Positions 14,629 to 14,805 of a stretch of DNA of 14,805 bases are shown in pieces (position 1 is the stretch's first letter; the number at the start of each line of letters is the position of its first letter). Origin of the DNA: Euzebyaceae bacterium (GTDB lineage: Bacteria > Actinomycetota > Nitriliruptoria > Euzebyales > Egibacteraceae); NCBI GenBank assembly GCA_013698135.1, contig JACCVM010000021.1, positions 1 to 14,805 on the forward strand, written 5' to 3'. The notes beneath the pieces were generated by a model. It saw only the letters and a list, made by a program, of their open reading frames with translations, was not told where the DNA came from and made no database searches. A program made the translations under genes and the position numbers.

Positions 14629-14636
14629 CGACGTGG

Positions 14637-14642
14637 TCCTCC
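14637..14642 (-). promoter_or_regulatory. Ribosome binding site of the TPR gene
   Basis: GGAGGA on the minus strand, 8 nt before the ATG at 14628, decides that start over an in-frame upstream codon at 14709 that would lie inside the 5S rRNA gene. Confidence 0.8.
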
Positions 14643-14646
14643 AACA

Positions 14647-14674
14647 CGAAAGCCGCCCCGAAGGGCGGCTTTCG
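14647..14674 (-). terminator. Intrinsic terminator of the rRNA operon
   Basis: A perfect 12-bp stem (CGAAAGCCGCCC / GGGCGGCTTTCG) is closed on the minus strand by a C(UUCG)G tetraloop. It starts 8 nt after the 5S 3' end. The downstream arm ends CTTTCG, then TGTT, a modest T-tract. Position directly after 5S and the stability of the stem support termination of the rRNA transcript. Confidence 0.85.
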
Positions 14675-14682
14675 CAAGAAAA

Positions 14683-14799
14683 GGTCCGCGGCGACCTACT
14701 CTCCCACACAGTTGCCCGTGCAGTACCATCGGCGCTGGAGGGCTTAACTTCCGGGTTCGGAATGGGACCGGGTGTACCCCCTCCGCCATGACCGCGGAA
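14683..14799 (-). rRNA. rrf: 5S ribosomal RNA
   Basis: The minus strand shows the conserved 5S core in order: GGTCATGGCGGAGGGGG, then ACACCCGGTCCCATTCCGAA, CCCGGAAGTTAAGCCCTCCA, a GATGGTACTGC element and TGGGAGAGTAGGTCGCCGC. Its termini pair as helix I (TCCGCGG at the 5' end with CCGCGGA at the 3' end), which sets ends at about 14799 and 14683, 117 nt, normal for 5S. The 3' end is followed at once by a terminator, so this is the end of an rRNA operon whose 23S gene should lie off the right edge. Confidence 0.95.
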
Positions 14800-14805
14800 C
14801 AGTTG

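Overview
The window is GC-rich (about 70% over most of its length; 42 G/C of 60 at 12241-12300 by hand count), uses many GTG starts, and is packed with short or overlapping intergenic gaps. Its core genes (pyrG, recN, NAD kinase, tlyA with a small Rv1693-like partner, and an Rv1691/Streptomyces-type TPR protein) form a chromosomal neighbourhood typical of Actinobacteria. In Mycobacterium tuberculosis the order, from memory, is Rv1691 (TPR) - HAD phosphatase - Rv1693 - tlyA - ppnK - recN - Rv1697 - Rv1698 - pyrG. This looks like a deep-branching or otherwise atypical actinobacterium. A Nitriliruptoria/Euzebyales-type origin is a guess that cannot be proved from this stretch.

Layout, left to right. 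1-1565 (-): pyrG, with its C-terminus off the left edge. 1685-3499 (-): recN. 3540-4636: a lower-GC island (29 G/C of 60 at 3781-3840) with an unrecognised single-pass membrane protein (-) and a possible transposase scrap, lying between recN and ppnK. 4637-5512 (-): NAD kinase. 5614-6477 (+): a PHP-family histidinol-phosphatase-like hydrolase, facing against its neighbours. 6496-8276 (-): a translationally coupled trio of tlyA, a 73-aa Rv1693-like gene, and a phasin-like coiled-coil protein with a histone-H1-like Lys/Ala tail. 8397-9143 (+): a rhomboid protease. 9118-9315 (-): a short, apparently truncated TPR gene whose upstream region carries two perfect 28-bp repeats. 9507-13748 (+): a four-gene coupled operon of DUF1015 protein, alpha/beta hydrolase, AI-2E-family transporter/permease and metallo-beta-lactamase-fold hydrolase. 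13843-14628 (-): the TPR protein. 14683-14799 (-): 5S rRNA, followed by a strong intrinsic terminator.

How it fits together. The minus strand carries the conserved housekeeping set: the end of an rRNA operon, the TPR protein, rRNA 2'-O-methylation (TlyA), NADP synthesis, DNA repair and CTP synthesis. This set is interrupted by plus-strand insertions (PHP gene; rhomboid plus DUF1015 operon) and by the low-GC island. I see no CRISPR array, prophage, complete IS element or tRNA. The least ordinary elements are the phasin/H1-like chimera with its perfect 36-bp internal duplication, the paired 28-bp repeats at 9344-9404, the low-GC island, and the TPR gene that starts 18 nt after the 5S terminator.
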